A stretch of DNA of 64,000 nucleotides, taken from assembly GCA_018292915.2 (NCBI GenBank), contig JACVVK020000036.1:565001-629000 (forward strand), given 5' to 3'. Below the pieces are notes generated by a model that ran no database searches, had not been told where the DNA came from, and saw only the letters and a list, made by a program, of their open reading frames with translations. The DNA is from Batillaria attramentaria (taxonomy: Eukaryota > Mollusca > Gastropoda > Batillariidae). Shown one piece after another: positions 12,706-24,222 of the stretch; the first letter of the stretch is position 1, and each line of letters opens with the position of its first letter. The position numbers and the translations under genes were made by a program.

Positions 12706-12891
12706 ATGGCTGGGGCATCGAAAACAATGTTATGGGCTGACGATCAGGTGACGAACAACCTGATATCGTTCTATCATGCGGAGACATTATTGTGGTGGAT
12801 CAGACATGACGATTATTATGTCGTGTCTGCCCGCACGGCGGCATTTCAGCGGATTGCTGGCCTGTTGAGGGAAAACTATACTGATGTATGA
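12706..12891 (+). pseudogene. MADF/Myb-like protein fragment of the Harbinger element
   Basis: 61 codons starting MAGASKTMLWADDQVTNNLI; the segment through ETLLWWIRHDDYYVVSAR and AFQRIAGLLRE fits the first two helices of a MADF domain, the DNA-binding accessory protein of PIF/Harbinger elements. It is cut at the same point as the transposase running toward it. Confidence 0.55.
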
Positions 12892-13202
12892 AGAAATCTC
12901 AGAGTTACGGCAAGCCGCTCCCCCGCTGAAATAGCTTGGCGACAAACTGTATCTTTCTTCGAAATGAGTGGCGCAACTTTCTCGAGTAGCGAATCGTAGG
13001 TAGCCTTGTTCATCCTAAGACATGACTGGAATGTGTCCGGATCATCTGTGACCAATTCCTGAAGAAGGCTGTTGTAAAAGCCTTGTGTGGGTCGGCGGCC
13101 TATCCAGTCTCTAATCCACCACCTTCGTGGTGCAGACAGGCATGCACCGCATGCAATCGTTACGATTGCCATGCATAAAAGAATTACATCTTCTTCGTCC
13201 AT
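12876..13202 (-). pseudogene. HARBI1-like PIF/Harbinger transposase, N-terminal fragment
   Basis: 108 codons from MDEEDVILLCMAIV. It contains RRWWIRDWIGRRPTQGFYNS, a short acidic stretch ending in DPDTFQSCLRM, YDSLLEKVAPLI, KKDTVCRQAISAGERLAVTL and RFL, the standard N-terminal region before the DDE nuclease domain in HARBI1 relatives. The frame departs from the family right after LRFL and stops four codons later. The entire catalytic DDE domain is absent, so it cannot transpose on its own. Confidence 0.75.
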
Positions 13203-13997
13203 CCTGGGGATACTACGTACGCGACTTTCTGGAGTTTCGGAAACAACTGAAAATGGGAGCTCAAAGCACTGACTACTGCTACAGGATGTCTGCTGCAATG
13301 TCCCCACGCACTTTTGCACGGTGTGTGAGCAGACAGCTTCGTGCAGGTTAGTTGCCTTGCGAAGAAGGAAACCACGTACGCTGTTTACAGCTACTGTCAA
13401 ACAGGGTGTCAAGGGAAAGCACCTAGCCGGCAAGCATGTAGGGTGGTGGGAGCCTAGCTTTACATGGGATGTGTCTGCGCCACCACTGAGCTGTCGTGCC
13501 AAACGTGCGTAGCCTTTACGCTTGTAACGTTGCCAACACTGAGTACCTCTCAGTCTTGAAGTCTCAGCCGAACAGGGAACCGCCGTCCTGCATTTGCGTG
13601 GGATGTTTTGTTTACGCACTCGGCCTGCGTACCAAACGTGTGTAACACTGACCGACAAACGGCACTTTGTCACGCTGCCAGTGATACTGACTGATGTCAG
13701 CCAAGTGAGCAAGCTGGAGAAGTACAATCGTGTGGCTCAGTGCGGCGATGTCGTCACTCGGTGCCTACGTCATCAGTTAGTGATACCCTGCCGCGAGGGC
13801 ATCTCTGAATGGGATTGCGTCATTGGCACGGGCTCAAAGGTTGAAGTTACTGGTGTTTATGTGGATGCAGTGCATCAATGTTTGGAGACGTTTCAGTCTT
13901 CGGTGGCTTCTTTACATGCAACAAAGTATTTGGGAAGGTCTGGTCGTCTGGGGCCGGGGGTTGAGATGGCCGGCTGGGGGCCGGTGGGGTAATGGGT

Positions 13998-14157
13998 GTA
14001 TTGAGGTTTAACGTCCTTTTGCACCACTGATGTATGGGTGATATCAAAGACAGGGCAACGAGAAGGCCAGCACGAACATTTGGCCTCAGCCGGGATTCGA
14101 ACTCACGAGCCGAGCAATGAAAGTCCAACGCTCTAGCAATCGGATCGGCTATTCCGG
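13998..14157 (-). mobile_element. SINE family A
   Basis: Minus-strand copy with tail (gaggtttaacgtcctttt), middle and tRNA-like head; the head is diverged near its end. Confidence 0.8.
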
Positions 14158-14237
14158 ATTGGAGAGGTGGGGATGTACGGCGGCACTGTCGAACTCAGTC
14201 CTCAAGAGTGACATCAGTTATATGGGCAACGACGGTG

Positions 14238-14238
14238 G

Positions 14239-14304
<66 letters not shown>

Positions 14305-14322
14305 TATTTATTTATTTATTGA
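14238..14322. repeat. (GATT)n / (TTTA)n tetranucleotide repeat
   Basis: About 16 GATT units passing into four TTTA-type units. Confidence 0.93.
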
Positions 14323-14497
14323 TTGGGCTATTCTAACAGAAACTGAACAGCTGTAATAGGCAGTTCGGTGCTGCCTATGTTACACTGAACTCAGTGTCCT
14401 GCTAAGCTACTTCAGTTCTAACTAGAACAACAAAAGCGGGATAGAAAAAGCACTACTGAGGAAGCTAAACAAGGGGGGGGGGGAGAGAGAGAGGGCG

Positions 14498-14499
<2 letters not shown>

Positions 14500-14556
<57 letters not shown>

Positions 14557-14562
14557 ACTCAC

Positions 14563-14594
<32 letters not shown>

Positions 14595-14596
14595 TG
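14500..14596. repeat. (CA)n microsatellite with interruption
   Basis: Two CA blocks separated by ctgactcacacacg. Confidence 0.93.
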
Positions 14597-14879
14597 AGAG
14601 TACCATGACCGACAAGAAATAGAGGCAGTGAGACAGAGAGCCGCGGCATTGTGAAAAGGAAAAGCAGGTACAAAATAGAATCAACCGTGAGTCATTGTAC
14701 AGAAATAAATCACCGAGAGGTGAGTAGCAGCGAGAGGCTGGAACCGTCCCACGCCTGCCGGAAGCTATCTGCGAGAGTGCCAACTCAGCCCCTTCAGCCT
14801 GGAGAGCATTTTTTCTCCAGGCGTTTGCCCGACTTACTGCTTGCAACATCTGTACTCTCCCGGCTCCTCCCTGTAACTG

Positions 14880-15357
14880 GCGTGCGTTCAGGCTACGTAC
14901 CAGAGATGCAAATTTGGAGGAAAACGCTAATATACATTCCTCTTGCACATAACGTTGCGGATGACACCCTAGAAATGCTTTAAAATTTACCCCAAAAAAA
15001 TCACAAAAATCAGGCAGCCATAGACTCATGTGTGGAGTAAATTTCAACAAATTCCAATTTTCCGTTTTTTTGGCAATGTTGGCAGCGACCACATACCCCT
15101 TCATTCCACGGTCGTCTCAGTGCTGGCTGCTTTGCCAGCCGCGCATGAATACAAATAGTCCACAAGCCGCAGCCTCATTTTTCACTAATTTTAATTTTAC
15201 CTGGCATGAAATTTGTTTACAAAGCCAACAAAAAGCACCAGATTGCCATTTTTTACTCTGCACACAAATTTTAAAAGGGGCAAAGACTGATTTTCTACTG
15301 TATTTAGCGGAGTAGTTGCTGACTACATGACCCGGAAGCTAATACCGGTCTGTAACC
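14880..15357 (+). repeat. Third copy of the inverted-repeat arm, with ACTG-type insertions
   Basis: Same orientation and content as 8800-9236: cctcttgcacataacgttgc, caggcagccatagactcatg, gaaatttgtttacaaagcca, ggcaatgttggcagcgacca, and the terminal cccggaagctaataccg. It differs by 4-base insertions at 15118-15121, 15287-15290 and about 15321-15324. Confidence 0.85.
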
Positions 15358-15359
15358 TG

Positions 15360-15911
15360 ATCAGTGGGCACGCTCGCCAAATTGTGCTGCTTCCGTATAA
15401 CTGGTTGCGAAACCTGGCAAAGGCGTGTGTGTTTTTTCTAACCGACCGAGTTCCGAAAAAAACAAACATCCCCCCCCCCACACACACACACACACACAGT
15501 GCACACTGACCGGCACAGACTGAAACCACCACCGCCACGGACCACCACTACCACCACCCACTGAAACTGAGCCTGCTCGTGACAAGACAAGACAGTGACT
15601 GTAACAAACAAAACAAACTGATCAAGCCGGCCAAACCCGGCCTAGGAACTGGAGCCAAGGACATCATTTTCACACTGAAGCCGTCAGAATTCGTTTTTAG
15701 TCAAATAATCAACCAGAAAATTGAAGCAGCACTGACTAAGTCAATCAGTTTCCGAGTCAAAGCTGGGCTCAGTGAAGGACTGACATCAATCTTTCGAGTC
15801 GCCGGTGCCAGTCAGTCGCGGTATTCACAGTGCTCGTTTCACTTCTACAGTTAGGATACTAAGCTTTTTAGTGTCCCTCTGCAGAGATCCTTCCGTCTCC
15901 GTCTGGTGTCC

Positions 15912-15915
<4 letters not shown>
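15360..15915. other. No gene seen
   Basis: C run and short CA tract at 15471-15498, otherwise unassigned sequence rich in ACTG/CAGT. Confidence 0.4.
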
Positions 15916-15974
<59 letters not shown>

Positions 15975-15986
15975 TATATATATATA
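15916..15986. repeat. (TA)n microsatellite
   Basis: About 35 TA units with one GA interruption; prone to cruciform extrusion. Confidence 0.95.
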
Positions 15987-16636
15987 AAACTTTGGACAAA
16001 CTGGTCTACAGGGCGGTATAAACCTAGGACATGCAGGAGACGCTGCACCTTCATGCTAATTTACCGAACCCCCGATGATAAAAACACGACATACTCCACA
16101 AAACTAACCAACCAACCAACCAACCGACTTCAGTCGCACGGTGCCAGTTCAGTATTGTCCGACTTCGAAAACTTGATCAGTTACAGCTCAGTATCTTGGC
16201 GGTGATCACCGCGTGCATGACCCCAGCGGAGGACTGACGTAACTTTACGCTGAATCTGACGACCCAGGCCATGGCTGAGCCAAGAAGTCGAACACTTCAG
16301 TCGGTGAACTTACCAGGCGATGCTCGCACCGGCCGCCCTATATGGCCCACACTATAGGCTGAGGATCCACTGAGCCATCGGGGCTAGGCATGATCTGTCT
16401 ATGCTGAGTCACAACCACGAGGGAGGGGAACGCATTAAAGCGACCACCTGTTGCCACGGCACGAGTCGCGCGATGCCGAAAGTGCAGATGTCGCCAAGAT
16501 CTTATGATGATCCTTCTCGCACAGACTCAGTGTCAGCCACTGTCACCTAAATACCCATAGCATGACTGTCTCACAAAACCTAACACGCTGTTACCGGCTG
16601 ATCTGCCTTTCCAGTTAGGCGTACTCTGGAGGCCGG

Positions 16637-16822
16637 GTGGGTGTTGGCGGTGCTGGGGGGGGGGGGGGTCTTCATTTTCCACCACGTAAGGGTGATATCA
16701 AAGACAGGGCAACGAGAAAATGGCCAGCACAAATATTTGGCCACAGCCGAGATTCGAACTCAGTCATGACCCGAGCACTGAAAGTCCAGCGCTCGTCTGC
16801 CATTCCGCTATCGAAGATCCCC
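16637..16822 (-). mobile_element. SINE family A with ACTG-type insertion
   Basis: Minus-strand copy in which the B-box region reads gattcgaactcagtcatgac where other copies read gattcgaactcacgaccc or similar; four extra bases lie at 16761-16764. Confidence 0.8.
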
Positions 16823-17255
16823 ACTGACCTACTTTGGAAATGTTCAAAATGAACAAACTGAAATGCAAATATGACTTGAAATGTGTTGATATCGAAGAAA
16901 AACCTCAAGATCATCGAGAAATAAGCACCAAACTATGATAATGAATAATAATTCATTCTTTCGCTTAAATGAATAAGCCCTAAATAACCAACTAACTAAC
17001 TTCACACGCTTGGGGGACCGGGATAACCGAGGTGGTTTGGCGTTCAAATCCCGGCTGGAGGGGGTGGGGGAGGGAGACAAAATATTTGTGCTCATCGGCC
17101 GGCTTTTTTTTTTCTCGGCAGTTGTCATGTAACTAGTCAAGACTGTCTGAAACACCCCTATGTATATAGTTCCAGATTACGAGACAGTACGCGAATTTCA
17201 ACGGCTTCACTGACGAAGGTCGTCTGGTCTCGTTCTTTGTGTTTTGGTGGTGGTG

Positions 17256-17627
17256 GTGATAGTAATAATAATAATAATAATACTCAAAGCGCCGCGAACT
17301 GAACCCAACACGCACGCTCACGTGAATCACACGCATTCTCTCACACACTGGACATAAACACATTACAATCACGTGGTGCGTAGGGTCAGTTCAGCTATTT
17401 GAATTTCGGAATTTAGAATTGCATTTATTTTTCAAATTTTGTGGGCTGCACATTTCCAAAGTTGAGGGGGAGGAAGCCGGAGTACCCGAAGAGAACCCCC
17501 GACGATCGGCCCGAATGAACGGTGCCAAATACGAGAAGGTAAAATTCTTTGCCCCGAGTGGGACTCGAACCCCCAACCTCTCGCATTGGTGACAAGTTTC
17601 TTAACCACTAGACCACCGACCGGCCCG
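17256..17627 (-). mobile_element. SINE family B, full length
   Basis: Minus-strand copy containing all parts: (ATA)n tail, gcgccgcgaac motif, body, and tRNA-like head with gggactcgaaccc and ccactagaccaccgaccggc. Confidence 0.87.
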
Positions 17628-17639
17628 ATCCGGAGGGGG

Positions 17640-18490
17640 AGGGGAGGGGGTGTCGGAACTCGGTCCGTCAGGAAACTATAAATGAAAATTGTGATATAAG
17701 CATCAGCGAAACTGATGACTGATCACGAGAAGTACCTCTGTGAGACATTTAGCAAGCGCCCATCCTCCCGCTCTCCTCCGTGCATCCCAGGCAGGCCGAG
17801 GCGGAATTCTAGTACCACTGACTACTGACCCGAGTTAGTGGGGCAGTGACCTCGCTGTTTGTGTATACTAGTAGTCTGGATTGCTCAGTAAACACCATTG
17901 CGTCACTATCTGCGTTTTATCTCTGCTATGAACACACTGATAACGGTACTATTTACTCAGCCCCAACACTCCTGTGCTGACGAAGTCGAGGGAATATGAT
18001 AACGGGCCTGAAAGAATGTCATTCATACCCGCGGCTACACCAGATTGAGTATCCTCGGTCCTGCCTTACAGCTGCGTCCAATCAGATGTGCCGTCTCAGC
18101 CACGGCCACCAATCAGAGTCGCTGGGAGAAAAGCCTATGCTGGGTCATTCAGCCCGCGGCAATGGTCGTCGAGATCAAGGTCACGTCGACTGGCGGCCGC
18201 GACTGTCGTCACAACTGAATGTCTTGTGCAAACACTTATCGTGGGTCAAGACAATGTTGTAACAGCAGCCGGGACACACCTTTGACAATGTCGGTCAAAA
18301 GACTGGGGAATCAGTGTTTCCACCTGATAACACCTGTATTCAGTTTACACTAATTCTGCCTATTCCCGGATTTTCAATGCATCTGCTGTGGGGTGAAGGT
18401 CACAATAATGTGTGACAGAGTGGCAGATCATAGGGCAGCTTTTAATACAAATAGACGATCAGTGACCGACAGTTGTGTCATAAAATGAGC
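17640..18490. other. No gene seen
   Basis: Unassigned sequence between a SINE and a microsatellite; the longest open frame (17996-18262) has no recognisable features. Confidence 0.4.
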
Positions 18491-18617
18491 CGGACTTAAA
18501 TTTGAGATGAAAGGAAATTTTTTTTTTTTAATTTCAGTTGTACCAATGGAACTCCTTTCCGATTCGTCAGCCATGTTTGTTTGTTTGTTTCTGGCTGTGT
18601 ATGTCTGAAGTTACAAT

Positions 18618-18618
<1 letters not shown>

Positions 18619-18674
<56 letters not shown>
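18619..18674. repeat. (GT)n microsatellite
   Basis: About 28 GT units, then a G-rich stretch. Confidence 0.95.
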
Positions 18675-18675
<1 letters not shown>

Positions 18676-18759
18676 CAGTGTGTGTGTGGGTGGGGGGGGG
18701 GGTGTTTGCATGGGTGGGTGAAACGGACAAGAATTAACTTTTCCAAGTTCACTGATTGA

Positions 18760-19411
18760 CATGGGCTGCTTACGATGCCAGAAGCATGACACCACACAAA
18801 CGTAGGAAACTCCTCGTACAAATGCAATACCCCAGCGTGGAATTAGGAGCACGGATGTGATACTTCTTGGCATACGGAAAATATACTCTAGTGTGTGTCC
18901 CACTATAGTGAGCATTTCTGAGGTCTTGTCACGGTTGTCGTTGTTGTTGTCGTCGTCACAGTGACAGGAAATACTCAAAACTGTGTCACACTGAGTTTGA
19001 GGATGGGCTGTTCCATCCGTGCACCTGAAGCTCCCTGCGTTTGTCTGCGTGGGCACACTAAGGGTATCTCGCTCATTTCTGTCGAACACGGCTACTGACA
19101 CGGTGTGTTGCAGACACGCCCAACAACGCCACAGTACATCTTCTATATGTGATTGTTGCTAAGACTGACATGAGCCAGAATGCACGTCGGTCCGCTCTTC
19201 AGTCATACCAAGATATTAGGCACCAAGCGTTCAGAAGTAACACTGACTGATACGATCGTGACCCAGACGCCTGTGAACGCCAGACAACCAACTTTTCTCA
19301 AAGGGGCGATCTCCCCAATCACTTAAGCAATCACCAAGCGCTCGATCGCTCTATTCAATGATCTTGGTTTATTAGGATACCCCAAATTTGAAGCCAGTCG
19401 GTTGAGTATTT

Positions 19412-19461
<50 letters not shown>

Positions 19462-20320
19462 AGCCGCTAATGTTATTGCTTATGTTGTTCCTCGTGTTCG
19501 TTTCCTGCATGGTGTGCGTGAGTGTGCGTGGATGGTTCGTCTGAATGCGTGGGTTGCTTTACTCCGCCTCAACGGCTATACACCACATCCTGGCAGTACC
19601 TACACATAATCGGCTAGTTGCCGTCCCCGGGCGAAACGACTACAGTTAATAGTAATCACGGAAATAGCACGTGTTTTGACCCCTTTCGCCGAATGACCGT
19701 AGGGTAGGACTTTTCAAAACACTTTCTAGAATGTTCGAGAGTTGCTCAGCCTCAGCAGGTAGGGGCCACGACAAGGACAGCGACCTTGCCGGTCAAATGT
19801 GCCTAGGCATGCAGTAACTGAAGATGACTACAGGATGGGCGCGAGTGTGGGAATTTCCCGTCAGGAAGGACCCTAATGACAGGACTGAGACAGTAAGGTC
19901 AACCCTGCCTCACTACACACATTACAAGGACACCGTCACGGTCCACTAAACACACCCAAGGCCGGCTGGCCACCACTGACCTGTCCGGCGTCAAGATCAC
20001 AGGGATGAAGACGGTTTATCGGGAATCTTCCATGTTCCGACTATTAGCGAAGTTTAGAAGCAAGAATATGACTTCGTTCTTTTTTCGCTTTTTTTTTTTT
20101 TTTTCGTTCAAGGTCTGCGAACGGAATGCAACAACTATTAAACTAAGACAACTGTTATTGCAATCGTTATTTCTTCGAATACACAAAAATATGACAGCTT
20201 TACGCTGCACCTTCATGTTAACTCCCGATTACAAAACAAAAATCGTTGAAAAAAAAATCAGTTATGACTAGGTAAATAAGAGAACTGAATGATTAAATTC
20301 GGCCTATTGTATATTACTGC
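18760..20320. other. No gene seen
   Basis: Holds a (CA)n tract at 19417-19460 and a T run at 20091-20104. No element or exon recognised. Confidence 0.4.
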
Positions 20321-20325
20321 GTCAG

Positions 20326-20396
20326 GAGAGAGAGAGAGAGAGAGAGAGAAATTACCTAAGAACAGGACATCGCACACAACTCACACACACAAAAAC

Positions 20397-20445
<49 letters not shown>

Positions 20446-20448
20446 CAC

Positions 20449-20481
<33 letters not shown>

Positions 20482-20492
20482 GACAGAGACAG
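20326..20492. repeat. (GA)n and (GACA)n tracts
   Basis: GA blocks at 20326-20349 and 20397-20419, then a mixed GACA/GAGACA array to 20492. Confidence 0.93.
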
Positions 20493-20509
20493 AGATCCTG
20501 GACCTCCAG

Positions 20510-20655
20510 TGGGTGGTTGTTTTTCCTTGTAATGGTGGTATCACAGACGGGGCAAGGAGGAAAAGGCAGCACAAATATAAAATTTGACCCCAGCCGGGAT
20601 TCGAACTCACGACCCGAGTCCAACGCTCTACCACTGAGCTATCCCGGCTCCCCTC
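20510..20655 (-). mobile_element. SINE family A, diverged
   Basis: Minus-strand copy lacking part of the tail, with head ending atcccggctccc. Confidence 0.7.
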
Positions 20656-21064
20656 ATCCTCCTGTAACGCCGGTCACGAACACAACGACGCAGTTCGCCT
20701 CATCAGACGCAGCTAGTGTTGATTAATGCAGCACGCGACCACCAATGAATGTGAGATCATTTGGTGATGACTGTAAACTGAATGTAATTTCCATCTCCAG
20801 CTCAGTGTCGGCATGTGAACTGTGACGATTTAACACTGACTAGCTGACCCCCCTGTCGTGGAAAAGTTTGAAAGGTCTAACCTCAGCCCTCCGCAGCGAA
20901 TAACCATGAACCCCTAAAACATTACATTACAAATGCCAAACAAACAAATTCTTGCATGATGATAAAGGCATCAGGTGGTATTAACAAGACACGCGCTATG
21001 CGCGTGTTGCCTTTATTTTTTTCAGGAGCAGAAACGCAGAAACTTGTCCCTGAACTGTCCCTCA

Positions 21065-21218
21065 AACTGGCCGAATGGTAGAGCGTTGGACTTCTAATGC
21101 TCGGGTCGTGAGTTCGTATCCCGACTTGTGCTGGCTTTTTCATCGTTGCCCCGTCTTTGATATCACCCGTATGTGGTGGAAAAGGACGTTACCCCCCCCC
21201 CCCCCCCAACACCCAACT
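21065..21218 (+). mobile_element. SINE family A, internally deleted, in composite repeat
   Basis: Head tggccgaatggtagagcgtt, but the B-box-distal segment ggctggggccaaatattt is missing; the tail ends in a long C run. The copy at 24223 has the same deletion and the same C-run tail. Confidence 0.85.
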
Positions 21219-21413
21219 CCCATACAGAAAGCGTCCTTACTGGCACCATACTTAGCCCTGTGTTTACAAATATCAATGGGTAAAAACTGGAACAGTAGGG
21301 AATGGGACTTTGATTGGCTACTACTCTACAACGCAGTTCCTGTAGGTGCAAGAAGGGCAGCCAGTGGATCGATACCGCTGGTCTCGCAACCCGTGCGGCG
21401 GAGTTCCAGCAGT
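21065..21413 (+). repeat. Composite repeat, copy 1
   Basis: A 350-bp block (SINE A plus about 200 bases including ttagccctgtgtttacaaa and gatcgataccgctggtctcg) that recurs at 24223-24579. After the shared end ttccagcagt, this copy continues into LINE coding sequence. Confidence 0.85.
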
Positions 21414-21951
21414 AGTTCTCAGCTTTACCGTAGTTTCAAAAGCACATTAGAACCAGATATGTACTTTGAGTTTGTTACTTCACACTATGTGAGAAATACA
21501 TATACTAAGTTTCGCTTAGGTATTACAGACCTGAGAGGCCACAAGTACAGGTACCAGACACCTAACACGGATCAGAAGAAATGTCCATTTTGCAGAAACA
21601 CTCTAGAAGATGAAATGCATTTCCTTTTTGACTGCCCTCTGTACGGTGAACTGCGTGTTAAGTATTTATCAGACTTTGACCTAAATTATTACCGAACGAA
21701 AAAATTGTCCATTCTCAGTGTCACAGATCTGACCTCTACCTCTAACTTGGCCAGGTTTGTTTTCTACGCCTTCAGACTCCGCAGTGACACACTAGATAAC
21801 GCTGTTGCTCCACGTGCAAACTGTTGTTTTCCCTAGCCGTGAGTAGATCTTGTTCACGGGCTGCCGGCCTGTGTTGTGATGCCATTAATTAGCATTGCTG
21901 GTTGTGTGTTGTGTGTACCATGTTCAGTGTGGCAGTGCTGATTTTTTCAGT

Positions 21952-22077
21952 AGGGTGGGTGGGTGTTTAGGGGTTTAACGTCCCTTTCCACCACATAGGG
22001 TGATATCAAAGACGGGGCAACGACGAAAAAGCCAGCACAATATTTGGCCCCAGCCGGGATCGAACTCACGCCCCGAA
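21952..22077 (-). mobile_element. SINE family A, 5'-truncated, inserted in LINE 3' UTR
   Basis: Tail and middle only; the head is missing. Short flanking similarity (ttttttcagta before, ttctttcagta after) looks like a target-site duplication. Confidence 0.8.
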
Positions 22078-22101
22078 TTCTTTCAGTATGTATAGACCAG
22101 T

Positions 22102-22102
22102 G

Positions 22103-22168
<66 letters not shown>
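22102..22168. repeat. (GT)n microsatellite in LINE 3' UTR
   Basis: About 33 units followed by gcgcgcgc. Confidence 0.95.
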
Positions 22169-22171
<3 letters not shown>

Positions 22172-22244
22172 CGCGCGCGTATGCGCGTTTTGATGTTTAT
22201 CGCTCACTCCATTGTTATGGACAATATGTCTGAACAATAAAATG

Positions 22245-22286
22245 TCTGAGTCTGAGTCTCTCTCTCTCTCTCTCTCTCTCTCCGAG

Positions 22287-22335
<49 letters not shown>

Positions 22336-22340
22336 TACTG

Positions 22341-22417
<77 letters not shown>

Positions 22418-22465
22418 CAAGAGCACGCACCTCTACCTCTCTCTCTCTCTCTCTCTCCGAGTCAG

Positions 22466-22528
<63 letters not shown>
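22245..22528. repeat. Compound CT/CA/GT array with a duplicated module
   Basis: The module (TC)n-cgagtca-(CA)n occurs twice (22258-22332 and 22439-22528), separated by CA and GT blocks. The second copy reads gagtcagtcacac where the first reads gagtcacac. Confidence 0.9.
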
Positions 22529-22532
<4 letters not shown>

Positions 22533-22679
22533 ACCAGACTTGGCTTCTCAGTTCAGCTCCACTGGCAAATCACAGCAAATGAAAGCAGAGTATAATTGTG
22601 AGGTAATTTTCCACCCGAATGCACCCTGCTTACGTGCGCAGCTAGGAGTTCATAGTTTACAATCTGATCGCCCCCCTCG

Positions 22680-23670
22680 GTAACAAGCAAAACATTAGTC
22701 ACTACATACAGGGCAGTGCGATAAATAATTCACCTGTTTAGTCCACTGGGTTGTATTGCGCTGCATATTGCGTCCTGTTGACATAGTGGTTACGGTCTGT
22801 TGCAGGAGAATGCTCGTACAATACGACTTAAGATTGTAAACACGATATATATACGGCGTACGGTGACGTGAATCAAATTAAAAACAACTTATTTATACCG
22901 CAAGAAGGTCATGTGTTCCGTGTACTTGTACATGGGGTTTCATGTATTCTCCTGCACTTTCGCTTGCATTCACTGCACTGTTCCACTTACACCTGCACGC
23001 AGCCTAAGATCTTTCCAGTCAAGACTTCCTGTTCGAGGCCACGGCGACAACACAAAGAAGAAACGGTCTGGGGCACGGGATTTCAAGAGCGGAGCTGGTC
23101 GAAGGACACAAATACACAGGGCCTCAAAATGCTTGTATATTTCCTATTAGCCTCAGTCACCGCTAAAAAAAAAAATGCTTCAATCTAGAAACAATTACTA
23201 CCATGAACAGACCATTCAAAGGCACGCACCTGACAGGGTTTTGAAAAAAAAAAAATGTCTCCTTTCCGTTCAGGCCTCACTGGAGTAATGCACGTCTACT
23301 TTCTGTTTAGTCCAGAGAGCCAGTTCACACAAATCCGCTTGCGTCACTTGTGCAAAAAGTCCCAGCTTCACTGCTGGCAGCTTGCCTCTTTTGTGACCGC
23401 CTGGCATGCACCTTGACTTACATAACACAAAATTCACGAAAATCAGGCTTTTTCATGACAACAAAAAAGCACTACAGACTAGCACACTCCACGCCAAACA
23501 GGGAAACCCAAATACACACCAAACATGACCTCAGGCTCCATGTGTGTCCTTTACACCAGCTTCTGCCCTCTTCGTCACAGTAGTATTGCCAAGCTAGCTT
23601 TTGAAGCGATGCTGCTGACTGGGCTGGTCCATTTAAAGAAACTATCTCCGTATTCAAACAGAAAAGCGGG
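22680..23670. other. No gene seen
   Basis: Unassigned; short A runs at 23166 and 23244. No exon or element recognised. Confidence 0.4.
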
Positions 23671-23671
23671 T

Positions 23672-23980
23672 GAGCGGTGGTCTAATAGGTAGCGCGTCGG
23701 ATTTAGCTGCTGCGCGACTGAACGGCCGTCACCAATGTCATGGCGATGAAGCGTTGGTTCGATCCCAGGTTGAGCTTGTGATATGTGATACCGGGTTTTC
23801 CTGGCTACCGGGCTGCTCATCGGGGGTTTCTCTCCGGGTTATCCGGCTTTCCTCCCCCCATCCAAATTGCAAAAAAATATAGGATAGATACTGGGTGGCG
23901 CTGCACTGCTGCGACGCGCTTCCCCCGGGGGAAGCAGCCCGAATTTCCCGAAGGGGATAATGAAGTAGTAAAAAAAAAAA
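23672..23980 (+). mobile_element. Third tRNA-derived SINE-like element
   Basis: Head gcggtggtctaataggtagc with B box ggttcgatccc, middle ctctccgggttatccggctt related to family B, but a different end (cgcttcccccgggggaagca...ggggataatgaagtag). One copy only in this window. Confidence 0.6.
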
Positions 23981-24222
23981 GGTTGAAAGAAGCCGCATTT
24001 CTGTGATATCAGAAGGCGCAAATCATGAAAACGGCGGTCTCTAGACCGAAACAAAGCATCCCATTCTTCGACAAACAGCCTAAAAGAACTTCGTACCTAC
24101 CATTTTTGACCTCCATTCAACGCCGGCGTTTACTGTTATGTTGAATATGTGATTATCATGCGTAGAACCCCCAATCCCGGTATCTCCCCAATATCCTGTC
24201 AGTAAACACCCACACAGGAAAG

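Larger units (their letters stand above)
12444..13460. mobile_element. PIF/Harbinger DNA transposon, internally deleted
   Basis: About 1.0 kb element with the two genes typical of PIF/Harbinger in convergent orientation: a MADF/Myb-like ORF (plus, 12706) and a HARBI1-like transposase (minus, start 13202). Both stop within about 15 bases of each other near 12880. The left end taa-ggcccaatcccaccagcc has an imperfect inverted match at 13434-13456 (gcatg...tagggtggtggga), and taa/tta trinucleotides flank the ends as in this superfamily. The right terminus is less certain than the left. Confidence 0.65.
21411..22257 (+). mobile_element. Non-LTR retrotransposon 3' end with zinc-knuckle C-terminus
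   Basis: An open frame to 21836 reads FRLGITDLRGHKYRYQTP, KKCPFCRNTLEDEMHFLFDC and PLYGELRVKYL, a CX2CX8HX4C zinc knuckle of the kind that ends LINE ORF2 proteins. The presumed 3' UTR continues through a SINE insertion and a (GT)n tract to aacaataaaatgtctgagtc at about 22250. The upstream reverse transcriptase is missing. Confidence 0.65.

Noticed and set aside
17041..17080. Another SINE A copy (ataaccgaggtggtttggcg...tcaaatcccggctgg)
   Set aside because: Only fragments of the head and the caaaatatttgtg word are visible; too short and diverged to list as a copy.
21065..21135. tRNA-like head with A and B boxes, at first a possible tRNA gene
   Set aside because: The same head recurs in about 20 copies followed by a common non-tRNA body and tail; it is the promoter of a SINE.
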